In this document: positions 9,331 through 14,736 of the stretch, piece after piece | How the letters are laid out: the number at the start of each line of letters is the position of its first letter | How positions within the stretch are numbered: the stretch's first letter is position 1 | DNA from: Dehalococcoidia bacterium | GTDB lineage: Bacteria; Chloroflexota; Dehalococcoidia; SZUA-161 | Assembly: GCA_014859215.1 (NCBI GenBank) | Contig: JACUUS010000039.1 | Location: 1 to 14,772 of the forward strand | Reading direction: 5' to 3' | Length of the DNA stretch: 14,772 nucleotides | Notes under the pieces: generated by a model | The model's database searches: none | What the model was told of the DNA's origin: nothing | Seen by the model: the letters and a program-made list of their open reading frames with translations, nothing else | Position numbers and translations under genes: made by a program

Positions 9331-9378
9331 GATTTAGATTGAGACTAAGACCAAGATTGAGACTGAGGTTGAGACTTG
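9331..9378. repeat. Degenerate hexanucleotide tandem tract, inverted relative to 6656-6715
   Basis: Eight 6-base units of the form GAYTRA (GATTTA, GATTGA, GACTAA, GACCAA, and so on) are present. The same unit in reverse orientation is found at 6656-6715, so the two tracts bracket the STT3-like/RDD gene pair. The intergenic stretch 9271-9667 otherwise contains only short palindromes such as CCGCCTCAGGCGG (9406-9418). Confidence 0.75.
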
Positions 9379-9494
9379 ACCACGTGACTGCGAAAGCAGC
9401 GATGGCCGCCTCAGGCGGATCACAGCAGCGTACAGGCACTTCTCTGCGAACGCAGTTCAGCAGTCTTCAGGTCTTCAACCTGCGACGAGTGACC

Positions 9495-9591
9495 CATGCA
9501 TTCTGAACGGAGTGAAGAATCTTGCCCCATCCCTCGGATTATTGGCCGGTTTCCTCCGTCCGGTCGGGGCGTTCCTCAGAATGGATGCATG
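9495..9591. repeat. Palindromic intergenic repeat, CATTCTGA-GCGGAGTGAAGAATCT type
   Basis: CATGCATTCTGAACGG at 9495-9510 is mirrored by CCTCAGAATGGATGCATG at 9574-9591, with a 3-base insertion in the right arm. The inner ATTCTGAACGGAGTGAAGAA is a familiar dispersed repeat signature. No ORF is supported here. Confidence 0.55.
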
Positions 9592-9667
9592 AGGGCACGG
9601 TGCTTTTCTGGTACCGGCAGGATTGCCTTGTCAATTTATTCGCTTCGCCCGGGACACGACCTAACTG

Positions 9668-11203
9668 TCACGGAATATACGGTGTTCCCAGTGCTCTTAT
9701 ACCGGCAATAATAATCATCAGCTTGGCCATGATATCGCTAATTATTTGCCCGACTCCTGTGCCTACAAGGGCGTCCAGCACCCTGTCAAAGTACTTCGTA
9801 AACCACCCGATGACGTAATTGACGTTTGAAACGAAATCAACCGGGTCTCTCAACTGGACATCCACGTCGGAAGTGCGCAGAAGCGCCATGCCCAGCCTGG
9901 CCGTCTTGAACACCTCGCCGTCCGGATTAGGCAGCCCCAGGAAGCCCGTTGCCATTACATAAGACTGATTGTTAGCTGTGTCTATCCATGTGCCCGTAAG
10001 AGTCAAGGATTTCCCGGTGATCTCTTCGCTCAGGTAGAACAGCGACCTCACCCTGCTCCCATACATGTCGAGTTCGATTGTTTCCGCAGCTCCGGATGCG
10101 GGTTTCAAGGTGAGGTTTCCCCAGGCATGTATGGAGAAGCTTTGGAAAGCGTTCTCCCGCTCATTTAGCGCCACGTAGGCGTCAAGCGTGGCATTGGCGA
10201 CGTTACGGTAATTGGTGCACCAGACCCAGCCATCGAGCAATAAATGAACAGCGGTGCGGAAAGTGTAGTATTCGCTCCCGGCGGGGCTTTCAGAGGTATA
10301 ACCGTCCCCGTTGGTGGAACCTACGCGGGAATAGTACACCGTATTCGGGTTGAGCCCGGTCAGGTGTACTGAATGTTCGTAAGTGAAGTTGGAATCAGCA
10401 GCAGTATATCCCAGGCTTGTGGTGTTGCCGTAGTAGACAGCGCTGTCAGCCTTCTGGTTGGTTGTCCAACTTACTGTAGCCGATGTATCGGTAATGTCGG
10501 AAACGATAACCTCTGATATGGAGGGGGGAGCCTGCTGGGTCTTGAATGTGTAATAATCGCCGTTATTGGAATCAGTCGTGGCGTTTCCGTACTGGTTCGT
10601 GGAACTGACCTCGAAGTAGTACGTTGTATCCGGCCAAAGCCCTGCCAGGAGCAGCGAATGCTCCAGGACATAGGTGCTGCCGGATGCGGTGAAACCCAGC
10701 CCGGTCGAAATACCGTAATTCACTGTGCTATCCGCCAGACGGTCGGTTCTCCATCTGATCGTGGCTGACGTGTTGGAGATGTCCATAGCGCTGATATCGG
10801 ATATGTCAGGTGAGTGGGGGTCCGTGGTGAAGGTGTAATAAGACCCGATACCGGGGCTCAGCACCGTCTCTCCAACTCCGTTCGTCGAGCTGACCTGGTA
10901 GTAAAAGAGCTTGCCGGGATCGAGCCCGTCAAGCGACACGGCATGGTCCGTGACGAAAGCGCCGTCGGAGACGGTGGAGCCCAGATCGGTAGTCTCGCCA
11001 TAGTGCACTGTGCTATTGCCTGCTTCGTCAGTACTCCAGGTGATAATCGCCGAAGCAGTAGTAATACCCCCCGCACTCACTCCAGAAATCTGGATGGGGT
11101 CGGCTTGAGCTTCAGTCGCGAGGAGGGACAGCAGGCTGCAAGCCGCTATGGCGGCGATTGCGAGTACGAACAGGCACGCACGTATCGTGCTCAAGTTTTT
11201 CAC
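9668..11203 (-). CDS. Secreted surface protein with three fibronectin type III domains
   Basis: An N-terminal export signal (residues about 5-35) ends in ATEAQA-DP; IAAC at 19-22 could alternatively be a lipobox. Three consecutive fibronectin-III-like repeats follow at about 37-127, 132-222 and 228-317. Each has the pattern S-A-x-I-x-W-x-T...STVHYG...H-S-x-x-L-x-G-L-x-P-x-T-x-Y-Y-x-V-x-S-T-N-G...YYTFRT seen in purple-acid-phosphatase-type FN3 modules. The C-terminal 190 residues form an unrecognised, probably beta-rich domain ending in a hydrophobic segment (about 455-505) that could anchor it. It is likely adhesive or structural; no catalytic motif is seen. The start is GTG 11203, or TTG 11194, which has the better spaced AGGTGA. 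A promoter lies at 11262-11290. Confidence 0.82.
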   Translation of the reverse strand: MKNLSTIRACLFVLAIAAIAACSLLSLLATEAQADPIQISGVSAGGITTASAIITWSTDEAGNSTVHYGETTDLGSTVSDGAFVTDHAVSLDGLDPGKLFYYQVSSTNGVGETVLSPGIGSYYTFTTDPHSPDISDISAMDISNTSATIRWRTDRLADSTVNYGISTGLGFTASGSTYVLEHSLLLAGLWPDTTYYFEVSSTNQYGNATTDSNNGDYYTFKTQQAPPSISEVIVSDITDTSATVSWTTNQKADSAVYYGNTTSLGYTAADSNFTYEHSVHLTGLNPNTVYYSRVGSTNGDGYTSESPAGSEYYTFRTAVHLLLDGWVWCTNYRNVANATLDAYVALNERENAFQSFSIHAWGNLTLKPASGAAETIELDMYGSRVRSLFYLSEEITGKSLTLTGTWIDTANNQSYVMATGFLGLPNPDGEVFKTARLGMALLRTSDVDVQLRDPVDFVSNVNYVIGWFTKYFDRVLDALVGTGVGQIISDIMAKLMIIIAGIRALGTPYIP

Positions 11204-11261
11204 CTATTAAGGCCAGCCTCTGAATTCTCTCTTCCGCAAGCAGAAGGCCAAATGCGCAGGA

Positions 11262-11290
11262 AGAATAGCAGAAAGAGTCCATCGGGTCAA
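11262..11290 (-). promoter_or_regulatory. Sigma70-type promoter of the FN3 protein gene
   Basis: On the minus strand TTGACC (11285-11290) and TATTCT (11262-11267) are separated by 17 bases, with a leader of roughly 50 bases to the GTG/TTG start. Confidence 0.72.
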
Positions 11291-11365
11291 GCTGTGAAAC
11301 AGGGACTAACCTACCGAATCCGTCCTCTTTCTCCCTGAATGGATACCCTGGCTCAAGCCGGCAGA

Positions 11366-11403
11366 AACAACGAGATTGAGAACTTGTTCTCAACCTCGTT
11401 GTT
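11366..11403 (-). terminator. Long hairpin after the 82-residue protein gene
   Basis: Seventeen-base arms at 11366-11382 and 11387-11403 pair with one mismatch around the loop CTTG. On the minus strand the stem is followed by a short TTTCT. It lies between the upstream gene's stop (11479) and the FN3 promoter and probably insulates them. Confidence 0.65.
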
Positions 11404-11404
11404 G

Positions 11405-11432
11405 GTTTCACCGGGGCTTCAGTGAGACGGTA
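11405..11432 (+). repeat. 28-base hairpin-associated repeat, copy A
   Basis: The 28 bases beginning GTTTCACCGGGGCTTCAG and ending GAGACGGTA are identical to 11999-12026. They lie 1 base from the long hairpin at 11366-11403. A diverged inverted copy is at 14714-14736. Confidence 0.85.
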
Positions 11433-11478
11433 ATATTCAGCAGTCTTGAGTTAGCCGACCGGACTAGCAGACTGTGCT

Positions 11479-11727
11479 CTAAAGGAGTGCGGCCAGGCTG
11501 ACAAGGAAATTGGACACTGCCAGTACGAATTCCCCGGAGGCCGTCAACATCTCACCAGACCTGTCAATGAACGGCCCGCCAAGAGAAAGAAACCAGGTAT
11601 ACATCAGGGTCCGGTCCTGCGTGCCAAGAGTCGTGGCCGCAGTTGATGCATTTTGCGCCAGGAGATTGCCCGCTTCTGTCAGCGGAGTGACCAGTACGAA
11701 CAGAAAATCGCCAAGTTTCTCCAGCAT
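11479..11727 (-). CDS. Small hydrophobic protein, paralogue of the 13570 and 13297 genes
   Basis: This 82-residue protein belongs to no family I recognise. It is largely hydrophobic or amphipathic, with possible membrane-associated helices at about 6-24 and 65-82. It contains PLTEAGNLLAQNAS (15-28) and GPFIDRSGEML...FVLAVSNFL (51-77). The split gene at 13570-13883 has matching PFMEMGELLAMNAE and PWLADGG...GFLETLSKYL, and both genes end in the same CTCCTTTAGA. Translation is well supported: AGGAGGTGA at 11735-11743 is a near-perfect Shine-Dalgarno, 7 bases before the ATG. I see no clear promoter. It lies between two hairpin-plus-repeat units and upstream of the FN3 gene. A role as a small membrane or secreted component is only a guess. 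Confidence 0.72.
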   Translation of the reverse strand: MLEKLGDFLFVLVTPLTEAGNLLAQNASTAATTLGTQDRTLMYTWFLSLGGPFIDRSGEMLTASGEFVLAVSNFLVSLAALL

Positions 11728-11734
11728 CTACACT

Positions 11735-11743
11735 TCACCTCCT
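11735..11743 (-). promoter_or_regulatory. Strong Shine-Dalgarno fixing the start of the 82-residue protein
   Basis: AGGAGGTGA on the minus strand is complementary to the 16S 3' end, with 7 bases to ATG 11727. Confidence 0.85.
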
Positions 11744-11959
11744 CTCGCCCGTTGGACCGCCCGATCAAAGGCGGTTATGTCTATCCCGAGTCTATCCCGC
11801 AGGTATGATACGGAACAATCCCAAATACGTACTGCCCGGAGGCGTACTATGGTCATTCGGGATAAGGTGAAAGTCACGTTGGCCGCCGATTGTGGATTGG
11901 GATCGATATGCAGGGTTGGCGGGCGGTCCGCAGAGTGCGAATGTGGCTTTGCCTTGATG

Positions 11960-11990
11960 AAAAAAGGAGATGAGGCTTGACCTCATCTCC
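11960..11990 (-). terminator. Rho-independent terminator
   Basis: On the minus strand GGAGATGAGG, loop TCAAG, CCTCATCTCC and then TTTTTT form a perfect 10-bp stem with a U run. The nearest upstream gene on that strand ends at 12322, so it terminates that transcript or attenuates one entering the 82-residue gene. Confidence 0.9.
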
Positions 11991-11998
11991 ATTCTCCT

Positions 11999-12026
11999 GT
12001 TTCACCGGGGCTTCAGTGAGACGGTA
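11999..12026 (+). repeat. 28-base hairpin-associated repeat, copy B
   Basis: Identical to 11405-11432 and 8 bases from the terminator stem at 11966-11990. Here it also forms part of a 60-base imperfect inverted repeat, with CCTGTTTCAC (11996-12005) facing GTGAGACAGG (12046-12055). The inner GGGCT/AGCCC also pairs. Confidence 0.85.
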
Positions 12027-12098
12027 TGCTTGCAGTGTAGCCCGCGTGAGACAGGCAGACAATGCCGTTTAGGTACTGGTCAAGGCGATGGTACCGGG

Positions 12099-12134
12099 CA
12101 GAATCCGAATCTCGAAATCCGAAGCACGAAATCC
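12099..12134. repeat. Degenerate GGATTTCG-type repeat (inverted)
   Basis: CCGAATCTCGAAATCCGAAGC and adjacent units resemble, in reverse complement, the tracts at 5214-5253 and 5453-5485. The stretch 12056-12300 is otherwise free of convincing coding sequence. Confidence 0.4.
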
Positions 12135-12251
12135 TGCTGACTGAGGCGCCGGCTGGTTACGGGCCGGGTCTTCCTCACTGCGTTCACATGGCCTCGTAAC
12201 AGAGTCTGCACGGGAATGAGGGAGGGCTCACAGCTTTCGCAATAATGAGTG

Positions 12252-12283
12252 GAGGGCCTGTAGGGGCGGGCCGCCGGGCCGCC
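12252..12283 (+). repeat. GC-rich CCTGTAGSGGCGGGCC repeat, copy 2
   Basis: An inverted copy of 5285-5316, with the same CCTGTAG-S-GGCGGGCC core and a terminal GGGCCGCC that can fold back on the core. Confidence 0.5.
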
Positions 12284-12300
12284 TGCGAGCAAATAACGGG

Positions 12301-12335
12301 TCACCAGTCACTAATCACCTGTCACCAGTCATCCT
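12301..12335. repeat. Heptanucleotide tandem tract spanning the stop codon of the DUF4352 protein gene
   Basis: Five 7-base units (TCACCAG, TCACTAA, TCACCTG, TCACCAG, TCATCCT) run without gaps. The gene's TGA stop (12322-12324 reversed) and its last three codons lie inside the tract. Confidence 0.75.
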
Positions 12336-13242
12336 CGCCAAATGTCCAGCTAGCTATGACCGGGGGGGAGCTTGCAGGGTCGAGGAGGTAAGTGATCTCG
12401 AATCCGAATGCTGATGCCGGCACCACCCAGAGGATAGTGCCGCTGACGGTCACACCTGGGGTCAGGCTGCCGGCCGGATAAGGCTTGGGTATTCGGTAGT
12501 TACTGTATGTCTGATCCGCGTATTCTCGGCCATCTGAATCAGCAAGCAGGAAGTAGGCTGGTGAGGTCACGAAGGCGCTTCTGCCTGTATTCATCGAGAG
12601 TACGGTAGCCAGGAGGAAGTCCATGTTCCGGGGAGCCGCGATTACCTCACCCGAGGACAGCCGGTAGGAATCGACCCTTTCCACTGTCGAAATCCTGATC
12701 TTCCGGTCCGGCCCCGCCGCCCATTCATCGCCTGTTTGGAAAGTCTGTGTGATGGCATCATCCGGCATAGGCCCAGGTGTCGGAAGAGGGAGCGTATCCG
12801 ACATGGTAGCGCATGAGTATATGGACCAGGCGGGAAGGAGGATGAATAAGGCGAGTATGGCAAAAAGAATAGTCTTTCCCCAGGCGCAGAGCCCCGCCGG
12901 GCGAGGAGGGTCTTCAGGCATAGTCTGCCGTTTCTGTTCCGTAGGAGGTTCAGGCGCAGCCGCGTTGGATGGAGCTGACGAGGATTGTTGCGCGGATTCT
13001 TGCAGAGGCGCCGGTGGGACCGGGTCCGGTACTGGTACTGAAGGCGGTGACTTCTGCGGCTGAAGTGGTGCTGGCTCGGGAACCGGTGCAGGGAACGGTA
13101 CGAAGGCTTCGCATGCCCGGCTGTCTGCCCTCACCTGCATTCCGTACCGGAGCCCCGCATGCCCGGCCCTGGTGCAGTTGAAGAGCTTGCCTCCGGGCTC
13201 CGGGTCGAAATTGAGGCAGTTACCGCAAATATCGCTATTCAT
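12322..13242 (-). CDS. Membrane-anchored DUF4352 protein with N-terminal Cys cluster and Pro-rich linker
   Basis: The 306-residue architecture reads clearly. A small N-terminal domain has Cys6, Cys9, Cys23 and Cys44 (CGNC...NC...AC), resembling a zinc or metal-binding fold. A Pro/Ala/Gln-rich linker covers 50-115. One transmembrane helix lies at about 123-144 (TILFAILALFILLPAW). An outer domain covers 165-306, with FLLADSDGREY (231-241) and SGTILWVVP (267-275) typical of DUF4352 immunoglobulin-like domains. That domain is clearly paralogous to the lipoprotein at 14071-14622 (FLLTDSQGREY). The Cys domain should be cytoplasmic and the DUF4352 domain outside, which would suit a sensor or anchor, but that is inference. 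ATG 13242 has only a weak GGAT upstream, consistent with co-transcription from the small gene 54 bases before it. Confidence 0.8.
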   Translation of the reverse strand: MNSDICGNCLNFDPEPGGKLFNCTRAGHAGLRYGMQVRADSRACEAFVPFPAPVPEPAPLQPQKSPPSVPVPDPVPPAPLQESAQQSSSAPSNAAAPEPPTEQKRQTMPEDPPRPAGLCAWGKTILFAILALFILLPAWSIYSCATMSDTLPLPTPGPMPDDAITQTFQTGDEWAAGPDRKIRISTVERVDSYRLSSGEVIAAPRNMDFLLATVLSMNTGRSAFVTSPAYFLLADSDGREYADQTYSNYRIPKPYPAGSLTPGVTVSGTILWVVPASAFGFEITYLLDPASSPPVIASWTFGEDDW

Positions 13243-13296
13243 AATCCGGGCTTACTACTGCCGGGTGTTGCGCTTGTATCTTAAACGCACCCGCTG

Positions 13297-13491
13297 TCAT
13301 ACGAACGGGGAATTCGCCAGGAGTTGAGACAGGACGAAAGACACGGCAACCGCGACGTCGGCCAGCGAGCCTACAAGCTCCAGGCCCATAGAGGTTAAAG
13401 GCTGCTCGCTTCCCAGGCTCACCCAGGTATCAAGCAACTGGTTGACTATTCTTAACGTTTCCAGTGTTAGTTCCGCGAAGGAACTCGGCAT
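13297..13491 (-). CDS. Small hydrophobic protein related to the 11479 and 13570 products
   Basis: This 64-residue protein has no family I recognise. Its C-terminal half, QPLTSMGLELVGSLADVAVA followed by VSFVLSQLL, aligns with GPFIDRSGEML...LAVSNFLVSL of the 82-residue protein and with GGSLVAAFAGFLETLSKYL of the split gene, so the three look like a diverged local family. It is amphipathic, with a hydrophobic stretch at about 40-60. ATG 13491 has AGGA at 13500-13503, 8 bases upstream; a GTG immediately before it is less well placed. It lies 78 bases after the split gene and 54 bases before the DUF4352 membrane protein gene, all on the minus strand, so one transcript from 13965 could cover all three. 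Confidence 0.55.
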   Translation of the reverse strand: MPSSFAELTLETLRIVNQLLDTWVSLGSEQPLTSMGLELVGSLADVAVAVSFVLSQLLANSPFV

Positions 13492-13569
13492 CACTACAAT
13501 CCTGCTTGCCAGCTAAGGGTTTTCAGGACACGCAGCTCATAGACTTCAAACACGATGTCCGGAAGTTAT

Positions 13570-13883
13570 CTAAAGGAGTTTCCCAACTTGAAGGTACTTG
13601 GACAGTGTCTCGAGGAAGCCGGCAAACGCGGCTACCAGGGACCCTCCATCGGCCAGCCAGGGACTTAGCACGACGTCAAAGGCGTTGGTAGACATGGTCT
13701 CATTTCCGTGAAGCTGGCCGTAGGTCTCCGCGTTCATTGCCAGGAGTTCTCCCATCTCCATGAACGGTCCCAGAGCCGTGCTGAGCAAGACCCAGAAAGC
13801 TACGAATCCTGGCCAGATAATGCTAAAGGGGCGAACAGGAGACCCAGGAACGTGCCTAGAAGAATAAAGGGTGCGGCCAGCAT
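13570..13883 (-). CDS. Small membrane protein gene requiring a -1 frameshift at a slippery heptamer (or carrying a 1-base loss)
   Basis: A consensus promoter (13965-13993) and a strong Shine-Dalgarno (AGGGGGTGA, 13890-13898, 6 bases away) both point to ATG 13883. That frame encodes a hydrophobic N terminus, MLAAPFILLGTFLGLLFAPL, then stops at TAG 13800-13802. The remainder of the protein, SIIWPGFVAFWVLLSTALGPF and the conserved MEMGELLAMNAE...SKYLQVGKLL, is in the -1 frame ending at 13570. The frames meet at C CCT TTA (13830-13824), and a -1 slip there gives one 104-residue product with two N-terminal hydrophobic helices. The 3' part is paralogous to the 82-residue protein at 11479-11727. The function is unknown. 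A real frameshift mutation or an assembly error in the CCCC run would look the same. Confidence 0.65.
13824..13830 (-). other. Candidate -1 ribosomal slippery site, C CCT TTA
   Basis: In the frame of ATG 13883 the codons are GCC CCT TTA, so the heptamer has the canonical X XXY YYZ form in the correct phase. Tandem slippage joins exactly the two frames that together make the 13570-13883 product. The only pairing I see downstream is weak (CCAG/CTGG), so no clear stimulatory structure can be claimed. Confidence 0.5.
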
Positions 13884-13964
13884 CTCTCCTCACCCCCTTT
13901 CACCGTGATCGACCTTGTGGACACGAACCTTCCGAGAATCATCCTTTGTTCGAAAGTAATACCG

Positions 13965-13993
13965 ACTATATCAACCGTGGTACTCCATGTCAA
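13965..13993 (-). promoter_or_regulatory. Sigma70-type promoter for the small protein/DUF4352 transcript
   Basis: On the minus strand TTGACA (13988-13993) and TATAGT (13965-13970) have a 17-base spacer. Transcription would start near 13958, leaving a leader of about 75 bases before ATG 13883. Confidence 0.88.
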
Positions 13994-14070
13994 GCAAAAT
14001 GCAGGTATACATCCCGTGTGGCTGAAGGAGCGATTATACGAATAAGAGGAGTCAGCAGAAAGAAAGGGAA

Positions 14071-14622
14071 CTAGAATGCGAGTACCCAAACACTGTGTAT
14101 GGGTGCCGAACCGGACAGAATGCTTGTAGCCTCCAGCCCCGCGGCTATCTCGGGTACAACGAATGCTATCACACCGCTGGCGGTCTGCCCCGCCGGAAGC
14201 CTCTTGTGAGGATATGGGTACAGGCCCTTATAACCTACAGGTTTGTATTCGCGGCCCTGCGAATCTGTGAGCAGGAAGTCTTCAGGTCCAATGGAGATCT
14301 GGGAACGTCCGACATTGGTGACCGTAGCCTCGATTATGACGAACTCGGTCCCGGATGGCGCATGTTCATAAAGCGCTGTAATGGCCTGGAACCCGGCGCG
14401 GTTGTATTTATCAGTTCTCTCTGCTGACCCGATAATCAGAATCACGTCGGAGGTTTCCGCGTACTGGCCGACCTGGTAGTATGCCGTGACAGGCGGGGGT
14501 TTACCTCCGGAACATGCAATAGCGCTACCGACCAAACTGGCAACCACAGTAAGAAGGATCGCAATTGTGACGGAATTTGGCATCTTGCCTTGATTTGCCC
14601 TCATCTTGCTCTCTCGGTCCAT
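14071..14622 (-). CDS. Exported DUF4352 (probable lipo)protein
   Basis: An N-terminal signal, SVTIAILLTVVASLVGSAIA, is followed by Cys37-Ser-Gly-Gly, a plausible though not ideal lipobox (A-I-A-C), so the product is probably a lipid-anchored outer-surface protein. Residues about 50-183 form a DUF4352 domain with EFVIIEATVTNVGRSQI (93-109), FLLTDSQGREYKPV (119-132) and ASGVIAFVVPE, homologous to the domain of the 12322-13242 protein. Such domains are Ig-like and usually extracytoplasmic, with unknown ligands. The start is uncertain among Met1 (14622), Met7 (14604, after GAGAG) and Met14 (14583, after AAGG); all leave the signal intact. A terminator-like hairpin upstream separates it from whatever precedes it. 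Confidence 0.78.
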   Translation of the reverse strand: MDRESKMRANQGKMPNSVTIAILLTVVASLVGSAIACSGGKPPPVTAYYQVGQYAETSDVILIIGSAERTDKYNRAGFQAITALYEHAPSGTEFVIIEATVTNVGRSQISIGPEDFLLTDSQGREYKPVGYKGLYPYPHKRLPAGQTASGVIAFVVPEIAAGLEATSILSGSAPIHSVWVLAF

Positions 14623-14680
14623 CTATTTCAGGCTCGCCAGAGCGACACCATTGACGCGTGAAATCAATCGTAAAGATGAA

Positions 14681-14711
14681 GAAAGGGGGGAGAAGCCCGC
14701 TCCCCCCTTTC
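14681..14711 (-). terminator. Strong hairpin, probable terminator of a gene to the right of the window
   Basis: GAAAGGGGGGAG (14681-14692) and CTCCCCCCTTTC (14700-14711) form a perfect 12-bp stem with a 7-base loop. On the minus strand it is followed by TTCATCTTT. It also isolates the lipoprotein gene from upstream transcription. Confidence 0.7.
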
Positions 14712-14713
14712 GC

Positions 14714-14736
14714 TACCGTCTCTCTGAAGCCCCAGG
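14714..14736 (-). repeat. Diverged, inverted third copy of the hairpin-associated repeat
   Basis: TACCGTCTC-T-CTGAAGCCCC-A-G matches the reverse complement of the copies at 11405 and 11999 with two substitutions. It again sits 2 bases from a hairpin. I see no gene in 14623-14772. Confidence 0.65.

Noticed and set aside
9496..9818. Plus-strand ORFs of 71 and 98 codons
   Set aside because: They lie in a palindromic repeat and antisense to the FN3 gene, with no ribosome binding site.
11745..11900. Promoter for the 82-residue gene
   Set aside because: Only weak candidates (for example TTGTTC with TAGACT, 18-base spacer) were seen; none is good enough to annotate.
11510..11980. 156-codon plus-strand ORF
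   Set aside because: It runs antisense to the 82-residue gene and through a terminator. It has no ribosome binding site, and the opposite-strand gene has a near-perfect one.
11996..12055. Known riboswitch (for example a c-di-GMP class)
   Set aside because: Only fragments resemble conserved riboswitch motifs and the required second half is missing. The outer helix is not shared with copy A.
13883..13893. GTG 13893 as start of a 107-residue unshifted version of the split gene
   Set aside because: The GTG lies inside the Shine-Dalgarno region and would produce a charged, non-hydrophobic N terminus unlike the rest. The promoter and Shine-Dalgarno fit ATG 13883.
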